NCBI GenBank assembly: GCA_032871835.1
Contig: CM065297.1
Location: 18,466,098-18,530,097 of the forward strand
Origin: Dipteronia dyeriana
Taxonomy: Eukaryota; Streptophyta; Magnoliopsida; Sapindales; Sapindaceae
Direction of reading: 5' to 3'
DNA: 64,000 bases
Under the pieces are notes generated by a model. That model was not told the origin of the DNA. It did no database searches and was given only the letters and a program-made list of their open reading frames with translations. This document shows positions 1-11,353 of the stretch, piece after piece; positions within the stretch are counted from its first letter, which is position 1; each line of letters starts with the position of its first letter. The position numbers and the translations under genes are program-made.

Positions 1-169
1 ACAGTTTTGCGGCAGTTTACCAATTCTTTTGTATATTTAGAAATTCTTTTATACAAAATTTTTAACATTTTTATATATACCGAGAGTATTTAAATACAAT
101 TGCATTTCAGTTACTTAACAAGTCATACGAGTTCAAATTATAACAATGTCATCATGATAACGCCTAAAT

Positions 170-2927
170 TCATTCCACGGTCCCACCGTCTCTAGTAGGG
201 CATGTCTGTCTGTTGTGACCAACAGTATGACAGATACTACACTTGCGTCTGTATTCCTCAGGAATGACTCTGCACAGATCTTCATCAGTAAAAGCTGGGT
301 TAGAGTATCTCCTCGAATTATGTCCTGGTTGTCGACATCACATACAATTCTGTGTGGATGTTCTCTCCGAAGATGAGATACTACGTGAAGCCCTCGGGCG
401 GCCTGCTTGTCTCTTGGAGCTTGGATTTAAAACGACTCTCTCAGCGATGTCAGATGGCACAATCCAAGTGGAAGGATGTCCAACCGGTATAATAGGTACC
501 GAGTATGCATCAATAAGTGTTTGTCGCTTGTAGTAGTCCGCACAGAGGGATGTGAAATCCATGTTTCGGTCCCTGTAAAAACATTGAAAACGATGATAAA
601 ATTGTATGATGTTTAAGTACTATTAATCGTACACAAAATTGTATGATGTACCTTGCAGCAGCGAGAGCGTGAGAATTTAGAAGAAGGTCCATTTGGAATT
701 TGTTAAATGTGCAGGTCTTCCGGGCTAAGTCAACAGTCCACTGTTTTCCAGCCCGTTTCACCAAAAATATGTTCCAGACAACTGGATTAACGGTCATAAA
801 ATTGCACTTTTCTACACGTTTCAGGATCACAAGATGTACTGCGTCAGTCAACTGATGACTCATGGATTGTGCAGCCCTATGACGATCGTGAAACCAACGT
901 TGTAGCATATTCCTAATAAACTCTGCCAAAGTCAACATAGGCAGTTGCCGTGCAAATTTAAGGCATGAGTTTATGCATTCTGCAGTATTTATTGTCATGA
1001 CCCTATACCTTCTGTTGGGGCAGTGAACACAGGACCACTTCTGTGGACCGATATCAATTACATATTCATATGCATTCGGGTGCAAGTTGCGTAACTCTTC
1101 CATATGCCGGTTATATTGCAACTCGGTGTACGTTCGGGCTGCTTTATCCATTATTATGGCAACATCCTTTCTATGATATATTTTCATAAAAGTGCCAGCA
1201 ACATATAGTATGAGTGGCATAAGGGAACACTTTAGAAATCCCTGCTTCAATGCTTGCATGTCGATCAAAAATGAAAACCAAATCATCTATATGGCCAAGG
1301 GCACCTTCCAAGCAATCCAAAAACCACTCCCATGATAGGTTGTTTTTCGAGTCACCGTACCCAAAAGCAATTGGATAAGCCTGTTCATTCCCATCATGTG
1401 CAGTTGCAACAAACATTATGCCCCCGAATCTACCCTTTAAATGGGTACCATCAACGGCAATAACTGGATGCATACACCTTTAGAATCCTCTGACTGAGGC
1501 ACCCAGCGACATGAAAAAGTATAGGAATTTATCATTTTCATCGCATTGTAAGTCAGTTATTGTTACGGGATTTTGTTGTTCCAACACGTAACCGAATGAT
1601 GGCAGCATTTGGAAGCTTTCCTCATGCGTTCCATATGTGAGTGATAAAGCATAATCAAGGGCTTGATGTGCCTTACTGTACATTATTTGGATGCCATACA
1701 TTGTTTTCATGTCGACGATTATGTCCTTCGGACGCATTAATCGACCATCTTGTTGCTGCAATCTAGGTGCAACCACTTCTCCAATTATGACTGCACTAGC
1801 TTGTCGATGGCGGCGGTGAATCTCTTCCAACTGACAAGTGTGTTCGTTGATAAAACTATGTACTTGAAAGTATGTCGATTCATCTCTCCTAACCGTTCTT
1901 AACTTCCATGAACAGTTGTCTATCAAACAAACCAGATGTAATGTTGTCTTATTCGACCTTTTCACCTTCCACTCGAAGTTGTGCCACATTGCAAAATGGC
2001 CATCCAATCTCTTCAAATCCCTTTAATAGGAAAAAAATGGCCTTTATATATCATGCTGGTAGGTTCATCTTCAACCCAGTTTCTGCTTCCACCCATACCA
2101 AACGAGTATGATTCTGCTCCTGGAATAACTCACGTTCTGGCATTCACAGAATCAGCTGGAGTTACATAAGGTCTGGCCTCAGATGTCCCAGCTATATCTA
2201 CTGCAGTGGAACTACATCTGTGGACACATCTTGCACGTCTTTTCATTTCGAACTATTCTTCATCTTCCTCATTGTTCGGTACATTATGTATCGTACGCAA
2301 ATTTGCCTCATTAGCCACCTCATGGATTGGTAGGTTATGAGGTAAATTATTCCGCTCATTGTTCATGTCATCGTACATCTCATTGTATTGGTGGTTGTAC
2401 TGCCTAGCGTTCAATTCAATTTGACAACCGAAATCATCGTCCAATTGAGCTCTAACTATATCACCATGGTCGGCTACTTCCGGTGGGACACCACATAGGT
2501 TTTCTCTACCGTCAATTCCACTTCTTTCTGTGAACAACTGGTTGCTTCCACCTGAAGATTGAAATTGTTGGGTGTTATCATGAGGAGGGATTTCTTCACC
2601 GATGACACCTCCTGCAGCTCTCTCAATTAAACTGACACATACTTGAGGGATTACCATATCTTCCCCTAGCATAAACAAAACATCGTCGTCATTTCTTATA
2701 AATGTGCGACATGTGGTCCCGGGAACGATTAATATAGATTGTAGATCAACAATGTATTTGTTCACATCGTACTTCACAACGGTTTGTACGATCGACACCA
2801 GCTCTTCGTAAGTCATATTTCTGGACATATACATTCCTTGGTTATTGGAACCAAGAAACCTTTGACTTCCATCAGGTAATTGCTCCCATCGACTGTTGTA
2901 AGATGTTACTAATCTAACCTGATCCAT
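170..2927 (-). pseudogene. Mutator-like (MULE) transposase, decayed
   Basis: Reading leftward from 2927 the conserved order of a plant MuDR-type transposase is visible. An acidic N-terminal region spans 2927-2253. A MuDR DNA-binding region follows around 2016-1480. The MULE catalytic core begins at 1473, with VIAVDGTHLKG (first Asp), then LVFIFDRHASI (second Asp) and CCWHF. A SWIM-type region lies near 660, and a GT-AG intron runs from about 645 to 573. The last exon continues to a stop at 170 and holds two CCHC knuckles. The gene is dead. It has a TAG at about 2253, a TGA near 2131, a frameshift near 2020, a TAA at 1480-1482 exactly between GF and RCM, a frameshift near 1180, and a TGA inside the first knuckle. 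The SWIM motif has lost two of its Cys ligands (CTF and LNSH where CxC and CxH are expected). Family assignment is firm; element ends were not found. Confidence 0.9.
200..241 (-). other. Intact CCHC zinc knuckle at MULE C-terminus
   Basis: On the minus strand this reads C-SI-C-HTVG-H-NRQT-C, a perfect CX2CX4HX4C zinc knuckle. A second, upstream knuckle (about 305-345) has the same spacing but contains a TGA and ends in Tyr instead of Cys. Tandem C-terminal knuckles are common in plant MULE transposases. Confidence 0.7.
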
Positions 2928-2989
2928 TGTCCTGTGAAAATCATCATCACAATCAATTATTAACAGATAAAAAAAAACTTTTACAATTA

Positions 2990-3600
2990 CAAAAAAATCA
3001 AATGGATCGAGTACTTTATATAAGGGATCGAGAACTTTTTCAAGGGTTCGAGATTAATTTACAAAGGATCGAGAACTTATAAAAAGGGTTCGATTCGAGA
3101 ACTTTTATCTAGAATATTTGTCAAACTATCGAGAACTTTTAACAATGGAACGAGAACTTTTTGTAAGGGATTGAGAACATTTCAATCGGTTCGAGAACTT
3201 TTTAAAGGGATCGAGAATATTTGTTAAAAGGACCGAGAACTTTTATCAACGGATCGACAACTTTCAACAAGTCAACGGGGAACTTTTTCTAAGGGATCGA
3301 GAACATTTCTAACGGTTCGAGAACTTTTTAAAGGGATCGAGACTATTTCTCAAATTATCGGGAACTTTTAACAAGGGAACGATAACTTTTTCTAAGGGAT
3401 CGAGAACTTTTTAAAGGGATCGAGAACATTTGTAACGGTTCGAGATCTTTTTAAAGGGTTCGAGATCTTTTTAAAGGGATCGAGAACATTTGTAATGGTT
3501 CGAGATCTTTTTAAAAGGTTCGAGAACGTTTCCTAAGGGATCGAGCATTTTTTGTCGAGCATTTTTTTCAAATAATCGAGCTTTTTTCAAACTAAACAAG
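2990..3600. repeat. Degenerate minisatellite, core ATCGAGAACTTTT
   Basis: About twenty-five imperfect direct copies of a unit close to AAGGGATCGAGAACTTTTT, with variable spacers giving periods of roughly 20-30 bp, fill this stretch immediately upstream of the MULE start codon. Variants include GGTTCGAGAAC and TATCGAGAAC. Arrays of this kind next to a transposase start suggest subterminal repeats of the transposon, but the matching array at the other end would lie outside or left of the window. Confidence 0.8.
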
Positions 3601-5190
3601 AGCTTGTTCCAATATAAAATAAGCTCGATTCATCTTAAAATTTTCTCGGTCACACAAGAAAAAAGCATTCTAGTGCAGAATCTGAAATGGATACATTGAT
3701 ATCGAGGAATGGATACATTGTAAACCCATACAGAAATGAATGCAAAATATCTTAAATGCATAAAAGAAATAAAAGAAATTTAAGTGAAGATCATAAATAT
3801 TTGTTACCTTCTACTGCAGAATCTGGAGAGGGCCAAGACTCAAGTTTTTCAGACAACAACTTTTCCGGGGAGATACCAACGAGTTCAAAAAGAGGCTTTT
3901 AAAAAATTTAAGTTTAGGGGTAATTTGGACAGTTCACCATAATAGGTGCTTTTTAAACTTAAGTTATTAAAATTGTGACATCATCACAACACACCTTAAA
4001 AAAGGTGATATATTTCACCATTTCCTCAATTGCAAATACGAACAAAGAAAATCGGCCATTTAAAATAAGATGATCAACTTTCATAAATTAATCAAATGCA
4101 CAAAACCCTAAAATAATTCTAAATGATACAGATAAACAACGAATTTATATATTTAAAGCATTGAGTTAAATATAGACATATTTAAATGGTTTTCCTCCTA
4201 TTTTTCCTCATCTTAGTTAAGAACGGTCACCAGTGCGGTTGACTCCGGCGATAGTCAGATTTGGAAGATTGGACGACGCTGAGTTCACTGGTGTAATCGG
4301 TTTTGTCTGATTTGCGACAGATCAATGTAGATCTGACGATGAAGGTAAAGCGACGGTTCAAGTTTAGCTTTTTGAACGACGGTTTGACTACCAAGACGAT
4401 TTCGTTTGGCGATAACCCTTTTGAGAGATCAGAAAGTCGGCACTTCGTACATCTTCTCGTGAGGGTGGTGTCGACTCACTTTCTACGGAGGTAGGCTACT
4501 GCCGATGCATCAAGGCCTATATGTAAATGAGTGAGAGAGTACGTCTGGTAGATAGAGAAGATGAAGAGAAAATGAAATGGAGGCGGGAATTTCTTTTATA
4601 ACACGTCACTTAATGTGTGGATCTGATGTACCACCATCAGATTCCTGTGTGGTACATCAGATGCACCCAAGTTTTTCTCTTCTAATGGAAATGGCGGAAA
4701 TGCTAAACTCGTCAGCCAGCTTTATGAATACATTACACATGTCCTATATTTTAGATTTTATTACAAAATTACCATTATTGATTTCCCACGAGTGTTCTGA
4801 GCACAGATTATGACTTTTGAGTGTATTCAGATATTAATGCTATACAATCAAGAAGATTAACCCAAATTCAACTTAAATAATCTTACAAATGAGTTGTTAC
4901 CGTCACAAAAATTATGGAGTGATACGGTTAATGATATAATAAGGACAAATCACTTTCCACATTATTTGGGTTGGTTTTTAGATTAAATTTTTGAATTGAC
5001 TAGAATTAGTGATATTTTAAACATATTAATATATATCACAACATTTTTACTATGTGTATTATTATAATTGAAGTTATATTGTTGACATGGTAAGAGTGTA
5101 GTGGATAAATATATTCAAAATCCTTGATGTTAGACAACCCAAAAATTTAGTCCGTATTTCAATCTAAATAATGTGACAAATGATTTTTTA
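3601..5190. other. No recognisable gene
   Basis: AT-rich sequence. Short open frames at 4303-4494 and 4577-4813 lie in a slightly more GC-rich patch (4200-4700) but match no family I recognise and have no visible gene structure. The patch may belong to the neighbouring MULE. Confidence 0.4.
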
Positions 5191-5193
5191 TTA

Positions 5194-5382
5194 AGAGATC
5201 CATTTTTTCCCACCATCTTGAAAGAGGGTGAGCATTACTCCACTCCCCACATGTTGACATGTGTCAACTTATTAATTATTAATTTACTTGTTTATCTTTG
5301 TGATAGGTAATTTTGTCAACACTTAATTAATAAATGGACACAAAATGGGGTAATACTCGGGAGTGAGTAAAAATGAACTCTT
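5194..5382. mobile_element. Possible small MITE
   Basis: The left end AGAGATCCATTTTTTC and the reverse complement of the right end (AAGAGTTCATTTTTAC) resemble each other. TTA occurs on both sides, as PIF/Harbinger-type MITEs leave. Similarity is imperfect, so the borders are uncertain. Confidence 0.35.
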
Positions 5383-5452
5383 TTATTAATCTCATATTGT
5401 GTGTGACAATGACATCGTATTTACCATATAATTTAAATTAAATTTTATTTAA

Positions 5453-6393
5453 GAGAGAAAATAAAAAATAACCACAACTATTATAAAAATTTTGTTTTTA
5501 ATCACATACGAAAATTTATTTGTTAATAGCCACTTTTTTAAAAAAATTCAGTGTATGTCCTTAAATTAAAAAAATACCCCTGTATTTGATTTAAAAAAAA
5601 ACTGAAAGCAAACTTGAAATTATGACTAAAATCTGGAACCAAACTTGAAATCACGGCTAGGAACTTGAAACTTGAAATCTTGTTTTAAAAAATGAAATTT
5701 TTAAATTTGAAATCGTGCTTAAATTGAAATGTTGAAACTTGAAATCTTGACTAAATTGAAAGTTGAAACTTGAAATGTTCTGGGTTTTTAAGTTTTTCGT
5801 TTTCAAATTTTGAAACTTGAAATGTTGTCTAAATTGGAATGTTGACTAAATTGAACTGTCCAAACTTGAAATGTTCTGGGTTTCTAGTATTTCGTTTTCT
5901 TTCCTTTTTTTCAGCAGATCTAATCGTCGACGGAGGGGGAGCTTGACGGCGTTGCTGGACGGTCGTGAAGCCCAAGCGACGACACTCCGGCAAGCAGTCG
6001 ATGACATGTGAGAGAGAAAGGAAAGGAGAGAGAAAGAGATGTGAGTGAAAGAGAGAGAGAAAGAAGAGAGAGAGCTGTGGGAGAGAGAAGAGAGGATGGG
6101 TGAGAGAGAGAGGAGGCCGACGACGGTTTGCCGGCCTCCGTAAGGATGCCGGCAACGGTTCACCGGCTGGAGAGAGAGATCGGGGAGAGAGAGACGAAAG
6201 GAGAGAGAGATCGGGGAGAGAGAGGAAGGAGAGAGAAAAAAATGAGAAAATAGAGAGAAAGTGTTTGGGTATGATTTTTATATGGGGACCTTCAAGTAAT
6301 TTCTTAAAAAAGTGACTATTAATAAATAAATTTTCATACGTGATTAAAAACAAAATTTTCATAATAGTTGGGGTTATTTTTAACAATTTTCAC
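5453..6393. mobile_element. Non-autonomous MULE, 941 bp, complete
   Basis: Terminal inverted repeats of about 95 bp (5453-5550 and 6295-6393) are clearly complementary. Both carry the block TTGTTTTTAATCAC followed by TGAAAATTTATT or a close variant. The element is flanked by a perfect 9-bp direct repeat, TTTATTTAA, at 5444-5452 and 6394-6402, the target-duplication length of the Mutator superfamily. The interior holds repeated CTTGAAAT(C/G)TTG motifs (5600-5880) and a GC-richer purine-biased stretch (5930-6240) that may be captured host sequence. It encodes no transposase. It ends about 300 bp upstream of the TATA box of the intact HIPP gene. Confidence 0.9.
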
Positions 6394-6692
6394 TTTATTT
6401 AATTATTTAGATCGTATATCATTACTCATTTAGAGTATATCTAAAATTGGGCGTTCATGAGATAGAAAATTATGATTTTCCATTTTTTTTTCATTTAATT
6501 ACAAGCGTGCCACTGAGACAGTGAGATGTGTCCACTTGAGAAGTGGCGTCGCTGAAACTTGGAACCGTTGAAAGTAAAATCTGTAACACTTGAGATATTA
6601 AAAAACAAAAAAAAAATGTACATTACTTGTGGGAGAAGGTTGGCCGAAAAATAGGGCATGAAATCTAATTTGCTTCCTCTCACAAATTTAGC

Positions 6693-6700
6693 TATAAATA
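6693..6700 (+). promoter_or_regulatory. TATA box of HIPP gene
   Basis: TATAAATA lies about 250 bp upstream of the start codon. A 5' leader intron (6842-6936, CAG|GT to GCAG) sits between it and the ATG at 6942. The transcription start is inferred to lie near 6725. Confidence 0.6.
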
Positions 6701-6941
6701 AGAGTTTCTTGAAGTTTCAATTTCACTTGCATCATTTCTCAACAATATTTCTAGTTACAAAATCCTCTTCTCCAACACTTGCAATCTCGACGAGCTCTCT
6801 CCATCGCGGTCGGCTTCCTCCATTTCAATCAAACTAATCAGGTTTAATTTTTAACTTATAATCAGCAGCTTTAATTTTCCGTCTCGGTTCAGTTGCGTTC
6901 GGTTTTGACTGATTTCTGTTTTGTTTTCTTTTGCAGTAAAG

Positions 6942-8684
6942 ATGATTTTGTTTTCGTTACCTGGCCAGACTGCCAGCATAGTCTCTCCGGATGAGGTATC
7001 GATTCAGTCGTTGTTCTTTTTTCATCTTTTTGTTCTGTCTACTCGCTCTTGATTGCTGTTTCACTATTCATTTTTGTAAGATTTTCTTTTTAGGGTTTTT
7101 TTTCTGGAAAAATTTTCTTTTCAGTTCTTGATTGTGGTCCGTTGTGGAGTTGATACTAGTTCTCCTGTAACTAAGTGAATTTTACATATAATTTTCTTTC
7201 AGGTAATTTTACTCTTCTAGTGTATAAAGTTTTAGAGAATGAATTCGCAAAATCTAGACATTATTGTCTTAGATTTTCAGTTTTTTTTTTTTGGATGAAC
7301 ACTTTGGTTGCTTTGAGTTATCTAGCTTTACTATGTTGTTTTGGTTGACTTATCCAGCACAATTTGATACGGTAGTGAGTGGTGAGGTTAAACTTAGAAA
7401 GTAAAAAGGTATATTGAAGATCCAAAAAGAGAAGCTATAGCTCTCCAATTGTGGCTACTGGTTGGATTCCCGTTGACGTCTGTTGTTATTTGAAGGTGTC
7501 ATGGAGTAATCAATGATATCTTCTGCTATCATAGATTGCTTAATCTATCATTTGTTCCATATGAATCCTAGTTTCACTTGATAATTACTGGTTGAATTAT
7601 TATTTTTTTCTTGAAAATGTTACGTATATTCTAGATCTGAAGCTAAATAACAGATATAGTATAATTTGCTGAGGTATTTGATAAGTTTAGACCCATAGTG
7701 TGTCAGAGTTACAGGCTTGGACTTATTTCATTTTACATCAAGGCCTTGTTTAATTAGATAAAAAAAAATTATGACTAATTATGATTAATTATTCATGGTT
7801 CAGAATGTGACGGTTTTGAATATCAAATTGTGCTGCGATTCTTGCAACCAGAAACTCGAAAAGATCTTGAAAATCAAAGGTACAAGTCTACAACTTCATA
7901 TGAAGCTATTATAAGTCTTATTATTTGTTAATTTCTTAAAGATCTCACCAACTTTAAGATTAGTTATACAATCCATATTCAGTTGAAGCTTAACTAAGGA
8001 TAAATTTGTCTTACAGGATTGGAGATGGTGGCAATGGACACGGAGAAGGATTTAGTATCTGTAACGGGCATTGTGAACATGATTGAACTTAGATCCTACA
8101 TCAAAGGTGTACTCAAGAAAGACTTTGAGGTTGTGGTTCTTGCCAAGAAAGACACTGTTTCAACCGAGAAGAAAGGCAGAGAATCTGGTGCCACCGGCAA
8201 GAAAGACAAGGATACTGGTGTCGTGGACAAGAAACGAAAAGAAGTTGGTGCTGCGGAGATGATCATGAGAGAAAAAGAGACTGAACCCACGTACAAGAAA
8301 ATCAAAGGAATAGATGCTGGTGCCATGCACAAGAAAGAAGAAAATGTTAAAACTACAGAGAATCGAGACAAACACTCTGAACCTAAAGGCAGTGCCGGAG
8401 TGGATAACAAGAGTGAAAACAAAGGCAACGGTGTCAACCAAAAGATAGATGGTCACAGAAAAATTGAGGAAGCATCCAGTGATGGCAGCAGCCGTGGAAA
8501 TAATCAAGAGGAGGGTATTGTTGCTACAATGAGGACGATTCCGCCTTGCTACCATAGGTCAGTTGACAATGTGTATGATTATAATTCTCTCGATTGTTTT
8601 GTCCATAGCCGCCCTGTGTATTACTCCAATGGATACGATATGTTCAGTGACGAGAATCCTCATTCCTATTGTACTATAATGTAA
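6942..8684 (+). CDS. Heavy-metal-associated isoprenylated plant protein (HIPP), intact
   Basis: Three coding exons, 6942-6995, 7804-7879 and 8017-8684, all with GT-AG borders, give a 265-residue protein. Residues 1-18 are a short leader. Residues 19 to about 80 form one HMA domain: NVTVLNIKLCCDSCNQKLEK carries the CxxC metal-binding pair CDSC, and VAMDTEKDLVSVTG follows. The long tail is Lys/Gly-rich with repeated DKKxKExGA-like units, and the protein ends in CTIM, a CaaX prenylation box. HIPPs bind metal ions through HMA domains and attach to membranes by prenylation; roles in metal handling and stress are known for the family. Most HIPPs have a Pro-rich linker, so the Lys-repeat tail is unusual. 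The exon structure recurs in the damaged paralogues at 9.1, 18.3 and 24.6 kb. The metal bound and the pathway are not predictable. Confidence 0.88.
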
Positions 8685-9099
8685 CCTGGGAAAGGAGAAA
8701 GAAATGGGATATTTGTTGTAGTAGTTATAGTTCAATTTTTGTTCATTAGTGTAGGGTGGGATGGGGTGTGGTGAAATAAAAACTGTAGTTGGATAGCTCT
8801 ACAGGAATATAGGTCATAATACATCAATAGTCATAGGTTCACATTGTGCTGAAGGAGATTTGTTTCTTCATTGTATATTATAGTTTCTTTGTTTGTGTAT
8901 GTAATATCTTCTTCTTCTTCTTGAATGAAGCTCAATTTTGTTAGTTTTGTTAATGTAAAAAATGCTTTCAATTGAATAAAATAGATCCATAGCCACAGAT
9001 CTTTTGTAATCTGTTTCAATGACGAATGAGCTAAAGGCTAGAAAGAACTGGGAATTTTTTTACTATTTGTCAGAGTACAATGTTCTTTTTAAGTGAATA
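8685..9099 (+). other. 3' region of HIPP copy 1
   Basis: Sequence downstream of the stop. Related stretches follow copies 2 (10570-10980) and 4 (25900-26310), for example the TTTGTAATCTGTTTCA block, showing that the duplicated unit includes several hundred bases of 3' flank. Confidence 0.6.
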
Positions 9100-10760
9100 G
9101 ACTAGACCAGAATCAGATGATATTGCCAACAAGAAAAGTGAAGAGGTAACAACCTGAATTGAAGTTAACTTTATGTGCACTGTTAGCTTGTCAAACGAAT
9201 GCATCATAGATTGCTTTATCTATCATTTGTTCCATATGAATCCTGGTTTCACTTGATAATTGCCGGTTGAAATTTTTTTTTTCTTGAAAATGTATTGTAT
9301 ATTCTAGCTCTTAAGCTAAACAACAGATATAGTATAATTCGCTGAGGTATTTGATAAGTTTAGACCCAATGATAGTGTTCCAGAGTTATAGGCTTGGACT
9401 TGTTTCATTTACATCAAGTCCTTGTTTAATTATATTTTTTTTTTATGACTAGTTATGATTAATTATTCAAGGTTCAGAATGTGACGGTTCTGAAGATCAA
9501 CTTGTCCTGCGATGTGTGCAACCAGACACTCGAAAAGATCTTGAAAGACAACGATACAAGTCTACAACTTCATATTAAGCTATTATATATTTGTTAATTT
9601 CTTAAAGATCTCAACTTTAAGATTAGGTATACAATCCATTATTCAATTGAAGCTTAACTGAGGAGAAATTTGTCTTATGGGATTGGAGATGGTGGCAATG
9701 GACATGGAGAAGGATTTAGTAACTGTAAAGGGCACCGTGAGCGTGACAGAACGTAGATCCTACATCAAGAAAGACTTCAAGGTTGTGGTTCCTGCCAAGA
9801 AAGACATCGTTCCAATAGAGAAGAAAGGCAGAGAAACTGGTGCCAACGGCGAACAAGAAACGGATGCTGGTGCTGTGGACAAGAAAGGAAAAGAAGTTGG
9901 TGTTGTGGAGATGATCATAAGAGAAAAAGAGACTGAACCCACATACAAGACAAGCAAAGGCAAAGATGCTGGTGCCATAGACAGGAAAGGAAAAGAAATT
10001 GGTGCCAAAAGACAGAGACTCTGAACCTAAGGGCCGTGCCGGAATGGATACCAAGAGTGAAAATGACTGTGGTGTCAACCTAAAGAAAGATAGAGATGAT
10101 GGTCACAGAAAAAATGAGGAAGCATCCAGTGATGGTGATCAGTTTACTTTGTTTAGTCACAGAAAATATGAGGAAGCATCCAGTGATAATGATCAGTTTA
10201 CTTTGTATTTGATTATAGTTATTGTGTTCATTTTGTTCATAGTCTCTTGGTGAATTACTCCAATGGGGGTAGGATATGTTCAAAGGCAAAGATGCTGGTG
10301 CCATGGACAAGAAAGAAAAACTGTTGGCACCACAGAGAATAGAGGGACAAACACTCTGAACCTAAAGGTAGTGCCGGAGTGGATAATAAAAGAGTGAAAA
10401 TAAAGACAGCAGTGTCAATCAAAAGAAAGATAAAGATGGTTGTCACAGAAAAAACGAGGCAGCATCCAGTGATGGCAGCAGCCTTGGAAACAATCTAGAG
10501 GGTATCAGTGTTACAATGAGGATGAGTCCGCCATACTACCATAGTCACCCTGAGTATTACTTCAATGGTGGTAAAATAAAAAGTTCGTTTGTTAGGTTAT
10601 AATACATCATTAGTCATAGGATTTGTTTCTTCATTGTATAGTATAGTTTCTTTGTTTGCGTATGTAATATCTTCTTCTTGAATGAAGCTCAATTTTGTTA
10701 GTTTGTTGATGTAAAAAATGTTTTCAATTCAATAGAACAGACCCAATGCCACAGATCTTT
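9100..10760 (+). pseudogene. HIPP copy 2, truncated and broken
   Basis: A fragment of a linker exon (9100-9145, ending NANKKSEE-like then GT) precedes an HMA exon (9478-9553, CDVC pair kept) and a tail exon starting at 9675. No leader exon is present: similarity to copy 1 upstream begins inside intron 1 (about 9205 versus 7530). The donor after the HMA exon is AT instead of GT, and the acceptor before the tail exon is GG instead of AG. The tail frame ends early at 10024. A 54-bp tandem duplication lies at about 10100-10207. A second partial tail resembling copy 1 follows at 10275-10570 and has no intact CaaX end. This is a mosaic, non-functional copy. Confidence 0.85.
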
Positions 10761-10995
10761 TGTAATCTGTTTCAGTGACAAAATATGCCAAATACCGGAA
10801 AGAACTGGGAATCTTTATACTATTTAACAGCGTACAATGTTCTTTTTAACTTGACTGATAAAACTCTATTGGATTTGTATCCACAAATTTCATGTTAGCT
10901 GTCAAAACTCAAAAGTCTGTTCCCTATAAACACAAATATCCAGAACTAAAGTCATCGAACTTACGATTTTGTTGTTGTTGTTGGCTATATACTTA

Positions 10996-11299
10996 ATGCT
11001 CGTTTGATTGAGTTTTTTACTGGTTCAAAATATCTACGAACGTCTATTTAAATTTTTTAGAGTTGTTTGGTTGAGCTTTTAAAAATATCTATTTTTAATT
11101 GAGCAGAGGCCAGTAGAGTTTAAATCACTATTAGACAAAAGCTCATGGGAAGGTACTTCTTCAAATAGACATTTATAAAAAAAAAAAATCCACCTACCAA
11201 ACAAATTTTTTTTCTTTCAAAAACTCTATTTCTAATAGATCTACTATAAATAGATCTTTTATCAATATAGGTTTTTCAAAAGTCCAACCAAACAAGCTC
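10996..11299. mobile_element. Tourist-like MITE, copy 1
   Basis: Ends read ATGCTCGTTTGATTGAG and, reverse-complemented, GAGCTTGTTTGGTTGGA. TTA trinucleotides flank both sides (10993-10995 and 11300-11302), as for PIF/Harbinger MITEs. A second member of the same family is at 12452-12739. Confidence 0.75.
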
Positions 11300-11353
11300 T
11301 TACATATGCATATAAGTGAGTCTCGATATTTGTTTGAGAATTATCTCAACTTA

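Noticed and set aside
2990..3600. Regularly repeated units reminiscent of a CRISPR array
   Set aside because: Spacing is irregular, repeat units are degenerate, spacers are short and related to the repeats, and the context is a plant transposon.
5829..6386. Minus-strand frame of 185 codons and overlapping frames in the MULE interior
   Set aside because: Low-complexity Ser/Leu composition from purine-rich DNA inside a transposon; no gene structure.
8096..8555. Antisense open frames opposite the HIPP tail exons (also at 9716, 21030 and 25202)
   Set aside because: They recur in every copy as a by-product of the Lys-rich sense codons and have no independent support.
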